Shown piece by piece: positions 16,549 to 24,271 of a DNA stretch of 64,000 nucleotides (the first letter of the stretch is position 1; every line of letters starts with the position of its first letter). Location: assembly GCF_004028635.1 (NCBI RefSeq), contig NZ_RQJW01000003.1, positions 372,001 through 436,000 on the forward strand, in the 5' to 3' direction. Under the pieces are notes generated by a model. It worked only from the letters and a program-made list of their open reading frames with translations, was not told the DNA's origin and made no database searches. The position numbers were made by a program, and so were the translations under genes. This DNA is from Streptomyces cyaneus. Lineage in GTDB: Bacteria; Actinomycetota; Actinomycetes; Streptomycetales; Streptomycetaceae.

Positions 16549-18441
16549 GTGTCGCAGGAGGCAACAGACGAAGTAACGCAGGAGAAGGAAGAAGCGGGGA
16601 CGACGGACGCGGCTGGGGCAGCCGACGGAGCTGACGCTGCTGAGACGGCCCAGGCGGTCGACAAAGCTGACGCAGCTAAGACGCCCCAGATGGTCGACGA
16701 AGCCGACGCGGCTGAGACCCCTCAGGCAGTCGAGGCGGCCGGCGAAACGATGGCGAGCCCCTCTCCGGCAGCCTCCGACTCCCCAGCGCCCGGCTGGTTC
16801 GGCTGGCGGCGTCGCTACCCCCGTACCGCACGCGGCGTCACCATCGGGACGACGGTCCTGGCCGGCGCACTGCTGCTCTTCGCGCTCCTCGTGCCGAACC
16901 GCCTCGAACGACTCGACGCCGAGGCGTTCTTCCGCCTCCCGGCCGAGGGAATCCTGCTCGCGGGCCTCTTGCTGGCGCTCCCGACGCGGTCACGGCGGCT
17001 GATGGCCGTGGTGTCGGGCTCGCTCCTCGGTCTGCTCACTGTCCTGAAGTTCGTGGACATGGGCTTCTACTCGGTTCTGGCACGCCCCTTCGACCTGGTC
17101 CTGGACTGGATCCTGCTCGACGACGCGGCGGAGTTCGTGCGGGAGTCCTTCGGGCGTACCGGCCAGGTGCTCGCGGTGGTCGGGGTGCTCGTCCTGATCG
17201 TCGCGGTGCTCGTCCTCATGACGCTCGCGATGGTGCGGGTGACGAACCTGATGGTCCGCCACCGCGCCGTCGCCGCCCGCACGACACTGATCCTCGGCAC
17301 CGCTTGGATCACCTGCATGACGCTGAACATCCAGGTCACCAGCGTTCCGCTCGCCACCAAGGGCAACGCCGACCTCGTCAACAACCGTATCGAGCAGGTG
17401 CGCGCGGGCCTGAAGGACGGACGGGTCTTCGAGAAGCAGGCATCGGTCGACGCCTTCGCGAAGACCCCGCCGGACCAGTTGCTGACGGGGCTACGCGGCA
17501 AGGACGTGCTGTTCACGTTCATCGAGAGCTACGGCCGTGTCGCGATCGACGACCCGGCGATGGCGCCGCAGATCGACGCGGTACTCAAGGAAGGGACGAG
17601 CTCGCTCAAGACGGCCGGCTTCCAGTCGCGCAGCGCCTGGCTGAGGTCCCCGGTGACGGGAGCCGGCAGCTGGCTCGCCCACTCCACCTTCCTGTCCGGT
17701 CTGTGGATCAAGAACCAGCAGCGGTACCGGAGTCTGACCACCAGTGACCGCGCCACACTGAACAGCTACTTCCGCAAGACCGGTGCCTGGCGCACGGTCG
17801 GCGTCGTGCCCGGAGTGCGGCGGGCCTGGCCGGAGGGCAAGTTCTTCGCCCTCGACCACATCTACGACTCCGAGCACCTGGGCTACCAGGGCCCGTACTT
17901 CAGCTGGACGCCCGTGCCCGACCAGTTCAGCCTGGAGGCCTTCCAGCGCCTGGAGCACGGCAAGAAGAACCGCGAGCCGATCATGGCGGAGATCATCCTG
18001 GCCTCCAGCCACAACCCCTGGTCCCCCATCGCCCGCATGGTCGACTGGGACGACCTGGGCGACGGCTCGGTCTTCCACCAGATCAAGAAGGAGGGCACGG
18101 ACCCCAAGGAGGTCTGGAAGGACCCCGAGCGCGTCCGCACCGAGTACCGCCGTGCCATCGAGTACTCGATCCACAGCCTCACCGAATGGGTGCAGCGCTA
18201 CGGCACCGACGACACGGTCCTCGTCTTCCTCGGCGACCACCAGCCCGTCCCGACCGTCACGGCAGGCAGCACGAGCAAGGACGTCCCCGTCACCATCGTC
18301 GCCCGCGACCAGAAGGTCCTGGACAAGATCGCCGACTGGCAGTGGACCGACGGCCTCAAGCCGGCCGAGAACGCGCCGACCTGGGGCATGGACAAGTTCC
18401 GCGACCGTTTCATGACGGCGTACGGGCCACAGAGGGACTGA
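16549..18441 (+). CDS. Membrane-anchored sulfatase/alkaline-phosphatase superfamily protein
   Basis: A 630-residue protein with three parts. Residues 1-85 are charged and Ala-rich, with three imperfect 12-14-residue repeats (ADAAETAQAVDK, ADAAKTPQMVDE, ADAAETPQAVEA). Residues about 95-270 hold five hydrophobic helices (VTIGTTVLAGALLLFALLV, LLAGLLLALP, VVSGSLLGLLTVLK, VLAVVGVLVLIVAVLVLM, LILGTAWITCMTLNI). The C-terminal half is an external sulfatase-like domain with DVLFTFIESYGR and VLVFLGDHQPVP, in the layout of LTA-synthase-like phosphotransferases. A role in modifying surface polymers is inference. The GTG at 16549 has GGGAGG 8 nt upstream; the first upstream alternative (16480) lacks one. 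Confidence 0.75.
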   Translation: MSQEATDEVTQEKEEAGTTDAAGAADGADAAETAQAVDKADAAKTPQMVDEADAAETPQAVEAAGETMASPSPAASDSPAPGWFGWRRRYPRTARGVTIGTTVLAGALLLFALLVPNRLERLDAEAFFRLPAEGILLAGLLLALPTRSRRLMAVVSGSLLGLLTVLKFVDMGFYSVLARPFDLVLDWILLDDAAEFVRESFGRTGQVLAVVGVLVLIVAVLVLMTLAMVRVTNLMVRHRAVAARTTLILGTAWITCMTLNIQVTSVPLATKGNADLVNNRIEQVRAGLKDGRVFEKQASVDAFAKTPPDQLLTGLRGKDVLFTFIESYGRVAIDDPAMAPQIDAVLKEGTSSLKTAGFQSRSAWLRSPVTGAGSWLAHSTFLSGLWIKNQQRYRSLTTSDRATLNSYFRKTGAWRTVGVVPGVRRAWPEGKFFALDHIYDSEHLGYQGPYFSWTPVPDQFSLEAFQRLEHGKKNREPIMAEIILASSHNPWSPIARMVDWDDLGDGSVFHQIKKEGTDPKEVWKDPERVRTEYRRAIEYSIHSLTEWVQRYGTDDTVLVFLGDHQPVPTVTAGSTSKDVPVTIVARDQKVLDKIADWQWTDGLKPAENAPTWGMDKFRDRFMTAYGPQRD

Positions 18442-18579
18442 GCACCCCGGGTTGGGCCGTTCGGGCATCGCCGACGTGCGAAGAAGTCGTATGGCGTAGC
18501 AGGACGCGCCGGTGAGCGGGTGGTCTCCCTACGGTCGCAATGACGGTCGTCGAGACCGCAGGACCGAAAGGGAGCGCCC

Positions 18580-19005
18580 GTGAAGCGACGCATCCACGCG
18601 ATATGCGCAGCCGCGATCACCGTCCTTGTCACCGCAGGCCCGGCGAGCGACATCGCCCACGCCCGGAACGACATGGACTGCAGCGACTTCGCCTTCCAGG
18701 AAGACGCACAGGCGGAGTTCAACCGCGATCCCGACGACCACCATCGCCTGGACGAGGACCGAGGGAGGCACGACGGCATCGCCTGTGAGGTCCTGCCCCA
18801 CCGCAACGCGGCCGTCTCCACGCCCCTCCCCATACGCTCGCCGATCCCCACACTCTCGCCCCTCCCCACACAGGGAGTCAGGGGCGGCCTGGGCGGTAGC
18901 ACGGGACCGGCGAGCTTCGAGGTGGCTCTGGGAGCCGGCCTGGCCGTCGGTGCGGTGGCTCTGACCGCCGGGTACTTCGTGTACCGGCGCCGGTTCAGCC
19001 GCTGA
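18580..19005 (+). CDS. Surface protein with Excalibur calcium-binding domain
   Basis: A 141-residue protein: signal peptide ([28 protein letters not shown]), then an Excalibur domain [12 protein letters not shown]...[18 protein letters not shown] with the DxDxDG-like loop and paired Cys, a Pro-rich spacer ([16 protein letters not shown]), and a C-terminal hydrophobic helix ending YRRRFSR. The topology is that of a membrane-anchored, outward-facing protein. Calcium binding is the proposed role of the family. GTG start with AAGGGAG upstream. Confidence 0.85.
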   Translation: MKRRIHAICAAAITVLVTAGPASDIAHARNDMDCSDFAFQEDAQAEFNRDPDDHHRLDEDRGRHDGIACEVLPHRNAAVSTPLPIRSPIPTLSPLPTQGVRGGLGGSTGPASFEVALGAGLAVGAVALTAGYFVYRRRFSR

Positions 19006-19122
19006 GGCGCACCTGCTGTCCGGCGGACCGCCCCTGACTGTCCGTAGCCGATGTGTGGCCCTCCCATACGGCGGCCGCAGACCGGCAACCCCCGGCCATA
19101 CCAGGCACCACGTGGCCCTCGC

Positions 19123-20406
19123 TCACGTTCGGGGCCGACCGACGACGTCCTGGTCCTCCACCACATCGTGCGGTGCGTCCGCCGACGGGTCGGCCTCGAC
19201 CACGGCCTCGCTCGCCGTGGATGCTGAGCGCCCCGGCGCACGCCTGCCCAGACGCTCCGTCAGACGGGTTGCCAGGGGCTCGGTGTAGCGGGCGGTCAGC
19301 GGGCCCAGGACCACCAGGATCAGTACGTAGCCAGTGGCCAGCGGGCCCAGTGACGGCTCGATGCCGGCGGTGACGGCGAGCCCGGCGATGACGATGGAGA
19401 ACTCGCCGCGGGCGACCAGCGTGCCGCCCGCACGCCAGCGGCCCTTCGCGGAGATCCCGGCGCGTTTGGCGGCCCAGTAGCCGGTGGCGATCTTCGTGAG
19501 CGCGGTGACGACGGCCAGGGCGAGCGCGGGAAGCAGCACCGGCGGGATGCTCGCGGGGTCGGTGTGCAGACCGAAGAAGACGAAGAACACGGCGGCGAAC
19601 AGGTCCCGCAGCGGCGCCAGGAGGTGGTGCGCACCCTCGGCCACCTCACCGGACAGCGCGATGCCGACCAGGAACGCGCCGACGGCGGCGGAGACCTGGA
19701 GCTGCTGGGCGAGTCCGGCCACGACGAGGGTCAGGCCGAGCACGACGAGCAGCAGCTTCTCGGGGTCGTCGCTGGAGACGAACCGGGAGATGTGGCGGCC
19801 GTAGCGCACCGCGAGCAGGAGGACGAGTCCCGCGACGCCGAGCGCGATGGCGAGCGTGACGCTTCCCGCGGCGAGACCTGCACCGGCGAGCAAGGCGGTG
19901 ACGATCGGCAGGTAGACGGCCATGGAGAGGTCTTCCAGGACCAGGATGCTCAGGACGACCGGGGTCTCGCGGTTGCCGAGCCGCCCGAGGTCGCCGAGGA
20001 CCTTCGCGATGACACCGGAGGAGGAGATCCAGGTGACGCCGGCCAGTACGACGGCGGCGACCGGGCCCCAGCCGAGCAGCAGCGCCATGGCGGCACCGGG
20101 CAGGGCGTTGAGCGCGGCGTCGAGGAGACCGGCCGGGTACTGGGTCTTGAGGTTGGAGACCAGATCGCTGGCCGTGTACTCGAGGCCGAGCATGAGCAGC
20201 AGCAGGATCACACCGATCTCGGCGCCGATGGCGACGAAGTCCTCGCTGGTGCCCAGGGGAAGCAGACCGCCCTCGCCGAAGGCCAGCCCGGCCAGCAGGT
20301 ACAGGGGGATCGGCGAGAACTGGAACCGCCCGGCGAACCGGCCCAGCAGACCCAGGGCGAGGATGATCGCGCCGAACTCGATGAGGAAGACCGCGGAGGA
20401 GTGCAT
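19123..20406 (-). CDS. khtU: CPA2-family K+(Na+)/H+ antiporter, KhtU-like
   Basis: A 427-residue integral membrane protein with about 12 hydrophobic segments. Conserved features: YLLAGLAFGEGGLLPLG, VGVILLLLMLGLEYT, WISSSGVIAKVLGDLGRLGNRE, SILVLEDLSMAVYLP and FFGLHTDP. The C-terminal 50 residues are hydrophilic. CPA2 antiporters exchange K+ or Na+ for H+. The gene directly upstream (6-bp gap) encodes a KhtT-type regulatory subunit, as in Bacillus KhtTU, which protects against electrophiles and alkaline or osmotic stress. The gene symbol rests on this pairing. Confidence 0.85.
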   Translation of the reverse strand: MHSSAVFLIEFGAIILALGLLGRFAGRFQFSPIPLYLLAGLAFGEGGLLPLGTSEDFVAIGAEIGVILLLLMLGLEYTASDLVSNLKTQYPAGLLDAALNALPGAAMALLLGWGPVAAVVLAGVTWISSSGVIAKVLGDLGRLGNRETPVVLSILVLEDLSMAVYLPIVTALLAGAGLAAGSVTLAIALGVAGLVLLLAVRYGRHISRFVSSDDPEKLLLVVLGLTLVVAGLAQQLQVSAAVGAFLVGIALSGEVAEGAHHLLAPLRDLFAAVFFVFFGLHTDPASIPPVLLPALALAVVTALTKIATGYWAAKRAGISAKGRWRAGGTLVARGEFSIVIAGLAVTAGIEPSLGPLATGYVLILVVLGPLTARYTEPLATRLTERLGRRAPGRSASTASEAVVEADPSADAPHDVVEDQDVVGRPRT

Positions 20407-20412
20407 CGCGGC

Positions 20413-20898
20413 TCACTCCCGTCCGAGTATCGCGGCGGCCGCCTCCACACCCTCGCGGGTGCCGATCACGATCAGGGTGTCTCCGCCGGACAGCCGGAAG
20501 TCCGGCGTCGGCGAGGGGATGGCCTCGGCGCGGCGCAGCACGGCCACGATGGACACGCCGGTCTCGGTGCGCATCCGGGTCTCGCCGAGCAGCCGTCCGT
20601 TCCAGTGCGACGTGGCGGACAGCTCGACCCGCTCGGCGACGAGGCCCAGTTCGGTGGTGGACAGCAGGTTGGGGCTGTGGTGCGCCGGCATCAACGCGTC
20701 GATCAGCGTGGCCGCCTCACCCGAGGTGAGCCGCACCGACAGCGCACAGGCGTCCGGATCGTCCTTGCGGTACGCGCTCAGCGTCCGCGATCCGTCCCGG
20801 TGGGCGACCACCGACAGGCGGCGCTGTTCGCGCGTGGTGAGGTCGTAGCGGACCCCGATGCCGGGCAATGGCGTACTGCTCAGGCGTGGAGCGCCCAC
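20413..20898 (-). CDS. khtT: KhtT-like regulatory subunit with RCK/TrkA-C domain
   Basis: A 161-residue soluble protein. The N-terminal half (LPGIGVRYDLTTREQRRLSVVAHRDG) is typical of KhtT; the C-terminal half is a TrkA-C domain (TGVSIVAVLRRAEAIPSPTPDFRLSGGDTLIVIG). It should gate the adjacent antiporter in response to a ligand, possibly c-di-AMP or cations in the known family. GTG at 20898 with GAGGGGGGA upstream. Stop and next start are separated by 6 bp. Confidence 0.85.
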   Translation of the reverse strand: MGAPRLSSTPLPGIGVRYDLTTREQRRLSVVAHRDGSRTLSAYRKDDPDACALSVRLTSGEAATLIDALMPAHHSPNLLSTTELGLVAERVELSATSHWNGRLLGETRMRTETGVSIVAVLRRAEAIPSPTPDFRLSGGDTLIVIGTREGVEAAAAILGRE

Positions 20899-21034
20899 AG
20901 CTGTCCCCCCTCGTTGAGGTCCCTCTTCCAGCTCTCTTTGACGAAACTTTAACGACCGGCGAGCAGCCGGGCCGATCCAGCCCGTTCGACGGCGAGGACG
21001 AGGACGGGGCGGCGAGTCGGGAGAGCGCGGAGCG

Positions 21035-21094
21035 GGTGTGGGCTGGTCCCATGTGGGCGCGCCTCATGTGGGCCAGCCCCATGTGGGCCCGCAA
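21035..21094. repeat. Four 15-bp tandem repeats (CATGTGGGC core)
   Basis: Units at 21035, 21050, 21065 and 21080; the last three start CATGTGGGC and the first is a degenerate copy. Read as GGCCAGCCCCATGTG, one phase matches GTCCCGCCCCATGTG from the array at 26738-26787 on the other strand at 13 of 15 bases. It is intergenic in both places. Confidence 0.75.
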
Positions 21095-21275
21095 CACGTC
21101 GACGTCGTCCACAAGATGGTCGCAGCGGTACGTGGGCTGGATCCACCGGCACCGAGGAGTCCCCGGTGCCACGCAGGTCCGAGGTGCTCCATTCTGAACG
21201 GCGCCACTCGCAGAAAGTACGAGCCACCCCCTTGCCTGATCATTCGCCGCCTGGATTACTGATCCCGAACAGCCG

Positions 21276-21291
21276 GACCGAATGATCGGTC
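21276..21291. promoter_or_regulatory. Dyad GACCGA-N4-TCGGTC upstream of paaK
   Basis: Perfect 6-bp inverted arms around AATG-type spacer, 37 bp before the paaK start. ACCG...CGGT half-sites resemble those described for PaaR-type TetR repressors of phenylacetate genes; assignment is inference. Confidence 0.45.
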
Positions 21292-21327
21292 GCCCGGATT
21301 GATGTGGTTGGCGAGGGAGAACTCCCC

Positions 21328-22623
21328 ATGGCGGATGCGACGGAGCTGCTGGACTCGGGGGAACGGCTCGGCCCGGAGGCGTTGCGGGCGTTGCAGCTGG
21401 AGCGGTTGCGGACGTCACTTCGGCACGCGTACGACAACGTGCCGTTCTACCGGGAGTCCTTCGACAAGGCAGGCGTACGGCCCGACGACTGCCGTTCCCT
21501 CACCGATCTGGCCCGCTTCCCGTTCACGACCAAGGCCGACCTGCGCGAGAACTACCCGTACGGGATGTTCGCCGTGCCCCAGGACCGTGTTCGCCGCATC
21601 CATGCCTCCAGCGGCACCACCGGACGTCCCACGGTCGTCGGCTACACGGACGCCGACCTTTCCCTGTGGTCCGACATGGTGGCCCGCTCGATCCGAGCGG
21701 CGGGCGGGCGGCGCGGGGACAAGGTGCATGTGGCGTACGGCTATGGGCTGTTCACCGGTGGGCTCGGCGCACACTACGGTGCCGAACGGCTCGGTTGTAC
21801 GGTCATCCCCGCGTCCGGCGGTATGACGGCCCGCCAGGTCCAGCTGATCCAGGACCTCAGGCCCGAGATCATCATGGTGACGCCTTCGTACATGCTCACT
21901 CTCCTCGACGAGTTCGAGCGGCAGGGCGTCGATCCGCGCGGTACCTCCCTGCGTGTGGGCATCTTCGGTGCCGAGCCCTGGACGGAGCAGATGCGTCAGG
22001 AGATCGAGGAGCGGTTCGCGATCGACGCCGTCGACATATACGGGCTGTCCGAGGTGATCGGGCCGGGGGTCGCGCAGGAATGTGTGGAGACCAAGGACGG
22101 GCTCCATGTGTGGGAAGACCACTTTTTGCCCGAGGTCGTCGATCCGATCACTGGTGAGGTGTTGCCGGACGGCGAGGAGGGCGAGCTGGTCTTCACCTCG
22201 CTCACCAAGGAGGCCATGCCCGTCATCCGGTACCGCACGCGGGATCTGACGCGGCTCCTGCCGGGCACCGCCCGGGTGTTCCGGCGGATGGAGAAGATCA
22301 CCGGGCGCAGTGACGACATGGTCATCCTGCGCGGGGTCAATCTCTTCCCCACACAGATCGAGGAGATCGTGCTCCGGACACCTGGGGTGGCGCCACACTT
22401 CCAGCTGCGGCTCACCCGGGAGGGCCGTCTCGACGCCCTCACGGTGCGGGCGGAAGCTCGCCGCGACGCGTCGCCCGAGACGAGGGACGCCGCCGCGCAG
22501 GCCATCGCGGCGGCCGTGAAGGACGGCATCGGGGTGTCGGTCGCGGTGGAGATCGTCGAACCGGAGTCGCTGGAACGGTCCGTGGGCAAGATCAGGCGGA
22601 TCGAGGACCTGCGGCCCCGCTAG
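21328..22623 (+). CDS. paaK: Phenylacetate-CoA ligase family protein
   Basis: A 431-residue single-copy PaaK-type ligase, the usual length. N-terminal LRTSLRHAYDNVPFYRESFD is the PaaK signature; P-loop HASSGTTGRPTVVGYT (about 94-109); YGLSEVIGPGVAQEC (A5), YRTRDLTRLLPG (A7) and a C-terminal Lys in RSVGKIRRIEDLR. It activates phenylacetate or a related aryl acid to its CoA thioester using ATP. AGGGAG lies 8 nt before the ATG at 21328. No paaABCDE genes are adjacent, so it may serve another aryl acid. It converges with the next gene. Confidence 0.88.
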   Translation: MADATELLDSGERLGPEALRALQLERLRTSLRHAYDNVPFYRESFDKAGVRPDDCRSLTDLARFPFTTKADLRENYPYGMFAVPQDRVRRIHASSGTTGRPTVVGYTDADLSLWSDMVARSIRAAGGRRGDKVHVAYGYGLFTGGLGAHYGAERLGCTVIPASGGMTARQVQLIQDLRPEIIMVTPSYMLTLLDEFERQGVDPRGTSLRVGIFGAEPWTEQMRQEIEERFAIDAVDIYGLSEVIGPGVAQECVETKDGLHVWEDHFLPEVVDPITGEVLPDGEEGELVFTSLTKEAMPVIRYRTRDLTRLLPGTARVFRRMEKITGRSDDMVILRGVNLFPTQIEEIVLRTPGVAPHFQLRLTREGRLDALTVRAEARRDASPETRDAAAQAIAAAVKDGIGVSVAVEIVEPESLERSVGKIRRIEDLRPR

Positions 22624-22650
22624 CCGCAGCCGCTGCCGAACCGGCCTCGG

Positions 22651-24150
22651 CTAGTCACCGGCGAACCGGTCCCGCAGCTCCCGCTTGAGGATCTTCCCGC
22701 TCGCGTTGCGCGGCAGCTCGTCCACGAACACCACCCGCTTGGGCGCCTTGAAGTGGGCGAGCTTCTCGCGCGCGTACTCGATCAGTTCGGCCTCGGTCAC
22801 GCCGCCGCGTGGGACGACGACCGCCGTGATCGCCTCGATCCACCGTTCGTCGGGCAGGCCGATGACGGCCACCTCGCCAACGCCCTCGTGCGTGTACAGC
22901 GCGTCCTCGACCTGGCGCGAAGCCACCAGTACGCCACCGGAGTTGATGACGTCCTTCACCCGGTCGACGATGGTGAAGTAGCCGTGCGCGTCCCGCACCG
23001 CAAGGTCGCCGGAGTGGAACCATCCGTCCCGGAAGGCCTCGGCGGTCTCCTCGGGCTTGTCCCAGTAGCCCTCGCACAACTGCGGGGAGCGGTAGACGAT
23101 CTCGCCGGGCGTGCCGTCGGGCACGTCCTCGCCGTCCTCGTCGACCACACGGGCGTCGACGAAGAGGACGGTGCGGCCGCAGGAGTCCATGCGGCCCTTG
23201 TGTTCGTCCGGGGCCAGCACGGTGGCCAGCGGGCCGATCTCGCTCTGGCCGAAGCAGTTGTAGAAGGCGAGCTTGGGCCACCGCTCACGCAGCCGCTCCA
23301 GTACCGGCACCGGCATGATCGACGCGCCGTAGTACGCCTTGCGCAGTCCATCCAGGTCGCGGGTCGCGAAGTCGGGTCGGTTGGCCAGGCCGATCCACAC
23401 GGTGGGCGGCGCGAACAGACTGTCCGCGCGGCCCGCTTCGATCAGATCGAAGAGCTGCTCGCCGTCGGGCCCGTCCAGGATGATGTTCGTGGCGCCGACC
23501 GCCAGGTACGGCAAGAGGAACACGTGCATCTGCGCCGAGTGGTACAGCGGCAGCGAGTGGACGGGGCGGTCGCCGGCGCTCAGATCGAGGGCGGCGATCG
23601 CGCTCAGGTACTCGTGGACCAGGGCGCGGTGGGTCATCATCGCGCCCTTGGGCAAGGCGGTCGTACCCGAGGTGTAGAGCAGTTGCACCAGGTCCTCGCT
23701 GCGCGGCTCCGGGCCGTCGTAGGCGGACGCCGTGGCCTGCCGCGCCAGCAGTGAGTCGTCGGCATCGCGCAACGGCAACGTACGGACACCGTCCGGGAGG
23801 CGGTCCGCCAGGTCCGGGTCCGCGAGGACCAGGGAGCTGCCGGACTGGCCGACGATGTACGCGAGGTCGTCGCCGGTGAGGTTCTGGTTGACGGGGACGT
23901 GGACGAGGCCCGCGCGGGCGCAGGCGAGGAAGGCGATGAGATAGGCGTCCGAGTTGTGTCCGTAGGCGCCGACCCGGTCGCCCGGGGTGAGGCCCTGGTC
24001 GAGCAGCACGCGCGCCGCGCGCGATACGGCCTCGTCGAGTTCCTCGTACGTCCAGGAGCGGTCGCGGTGGTCGACCGCGACGCGCGCCGGGGTGCGTCGG
24101 GCACTTCGGCGCAGTACTCCGTCAACCGTGCTGCCGTGTCCTGGCGTCAT
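22651..24150 (-). CDS. Acyl-CoA synthetase / fatty-acid-CoA ligase (AMP-forming)
   Basis: A 499-residue ANL ligase: P-loop LLYTSGTTALPKGAMMTH (about 170-187), YNCFGQSEIGPLATVL (A5), WFHSGDLAVRDAHGYF (A7), VDRVKDVINSGGVLVASRQVE (A8) and ELPRNASGKILKREL (A10 catalytic Lys). The sequence looks like FadD13/FadD17-type short ligases for medium-chain or aromatic acids. It is monocistronic, with the dyad 24151-24172 touching its start codon. Confidence 0.88.
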   Translation of the reverse strand: MTPGHGSTVDGVLRRSARRTPARVAVDHRDRSWTYEELDEAVSRAARVLLDQGLTPGDRVGAYGHNSDAYLIAFLACARAGLVHVPVNQNLTGDDLAYIVGQSGSSLVLADPDLADRLPDGVRTLPLRDADDSLLARQATASAYDGPEPRSEDLVQLLYTSGTTALPKGAMMTHRALVHEYLSAIAALDLSAGDRPVHSLPLYHSAQMHVFLLPYLAVGATNIILDGPDGEQLFDLIEAGRADSLFAPPTVWIGLANRPDFATRDLDGLRKAYYGASIMPVPVLERLRERWPKLAFYNCFGQSEIGPLATVLAPDEHKGRMDSCGRTVLFVDARVVDEDGEDVPDGTPGEIVYRSPQLCEGYWDKPEETAEAFRDGWFHSGDLAVRDAHGYFTIVDRVKDVINSGGVLVASRQVEDALYTHEGVGEVAVIGLPDERWIEAITAVVVPRGGVTEAELIEYAREKLAHFKAPKRVVFVDELPRNASGKILKRELRDRFAGD

Positions 24151-24172
24151 GACACATGATCCTCGGTGTGTC
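24151..24172. promoter_or_regulatory. Dyad GACACA-N10-TGTGTC at the ligase start
   Basis: Perfect 6-bp inverted arms at 24151-24156 and 24167-24172, directly adjacent to the start codon of the minus-strand ligase gene. A protein bound here would block its ribosome site or promoter. Which regulator uses it is not evident. Confidence 0.4.
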
Positions 24173-24271
24173 GCACGGACAGGTCAAGCAGGACGGCACG
24201 AGACTGCACCGGGGGCACATACCCGTTGGTACGCTCAACGGTTCCTTCCCTCAATGACGTTGGGAGGCACG

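Larger units (their letters stand above)
20899..21327. other. Gene-free stretch between khtT and paaK
   Basis: This 429-bp stretch contains no convincing gene. It holds four 15-bp tandem units (21035-21094) and the dyad at 21276-21291. Short open frames across it encode five-residue repeats (AHMGL, AHMRR and similar) that simply reflect the DNA repeat. Confidence 0.6.

Noticed and set aside
20949..21227. Short frames coding HMG/MWA five-residue repeats, reminiscent of pentapeptide-repeat proteins
   Set aside because: The periodicity comes from the 15-bp DNA repeat in several frames and does not match the A(D/N)LXX pentapeptide pattern.
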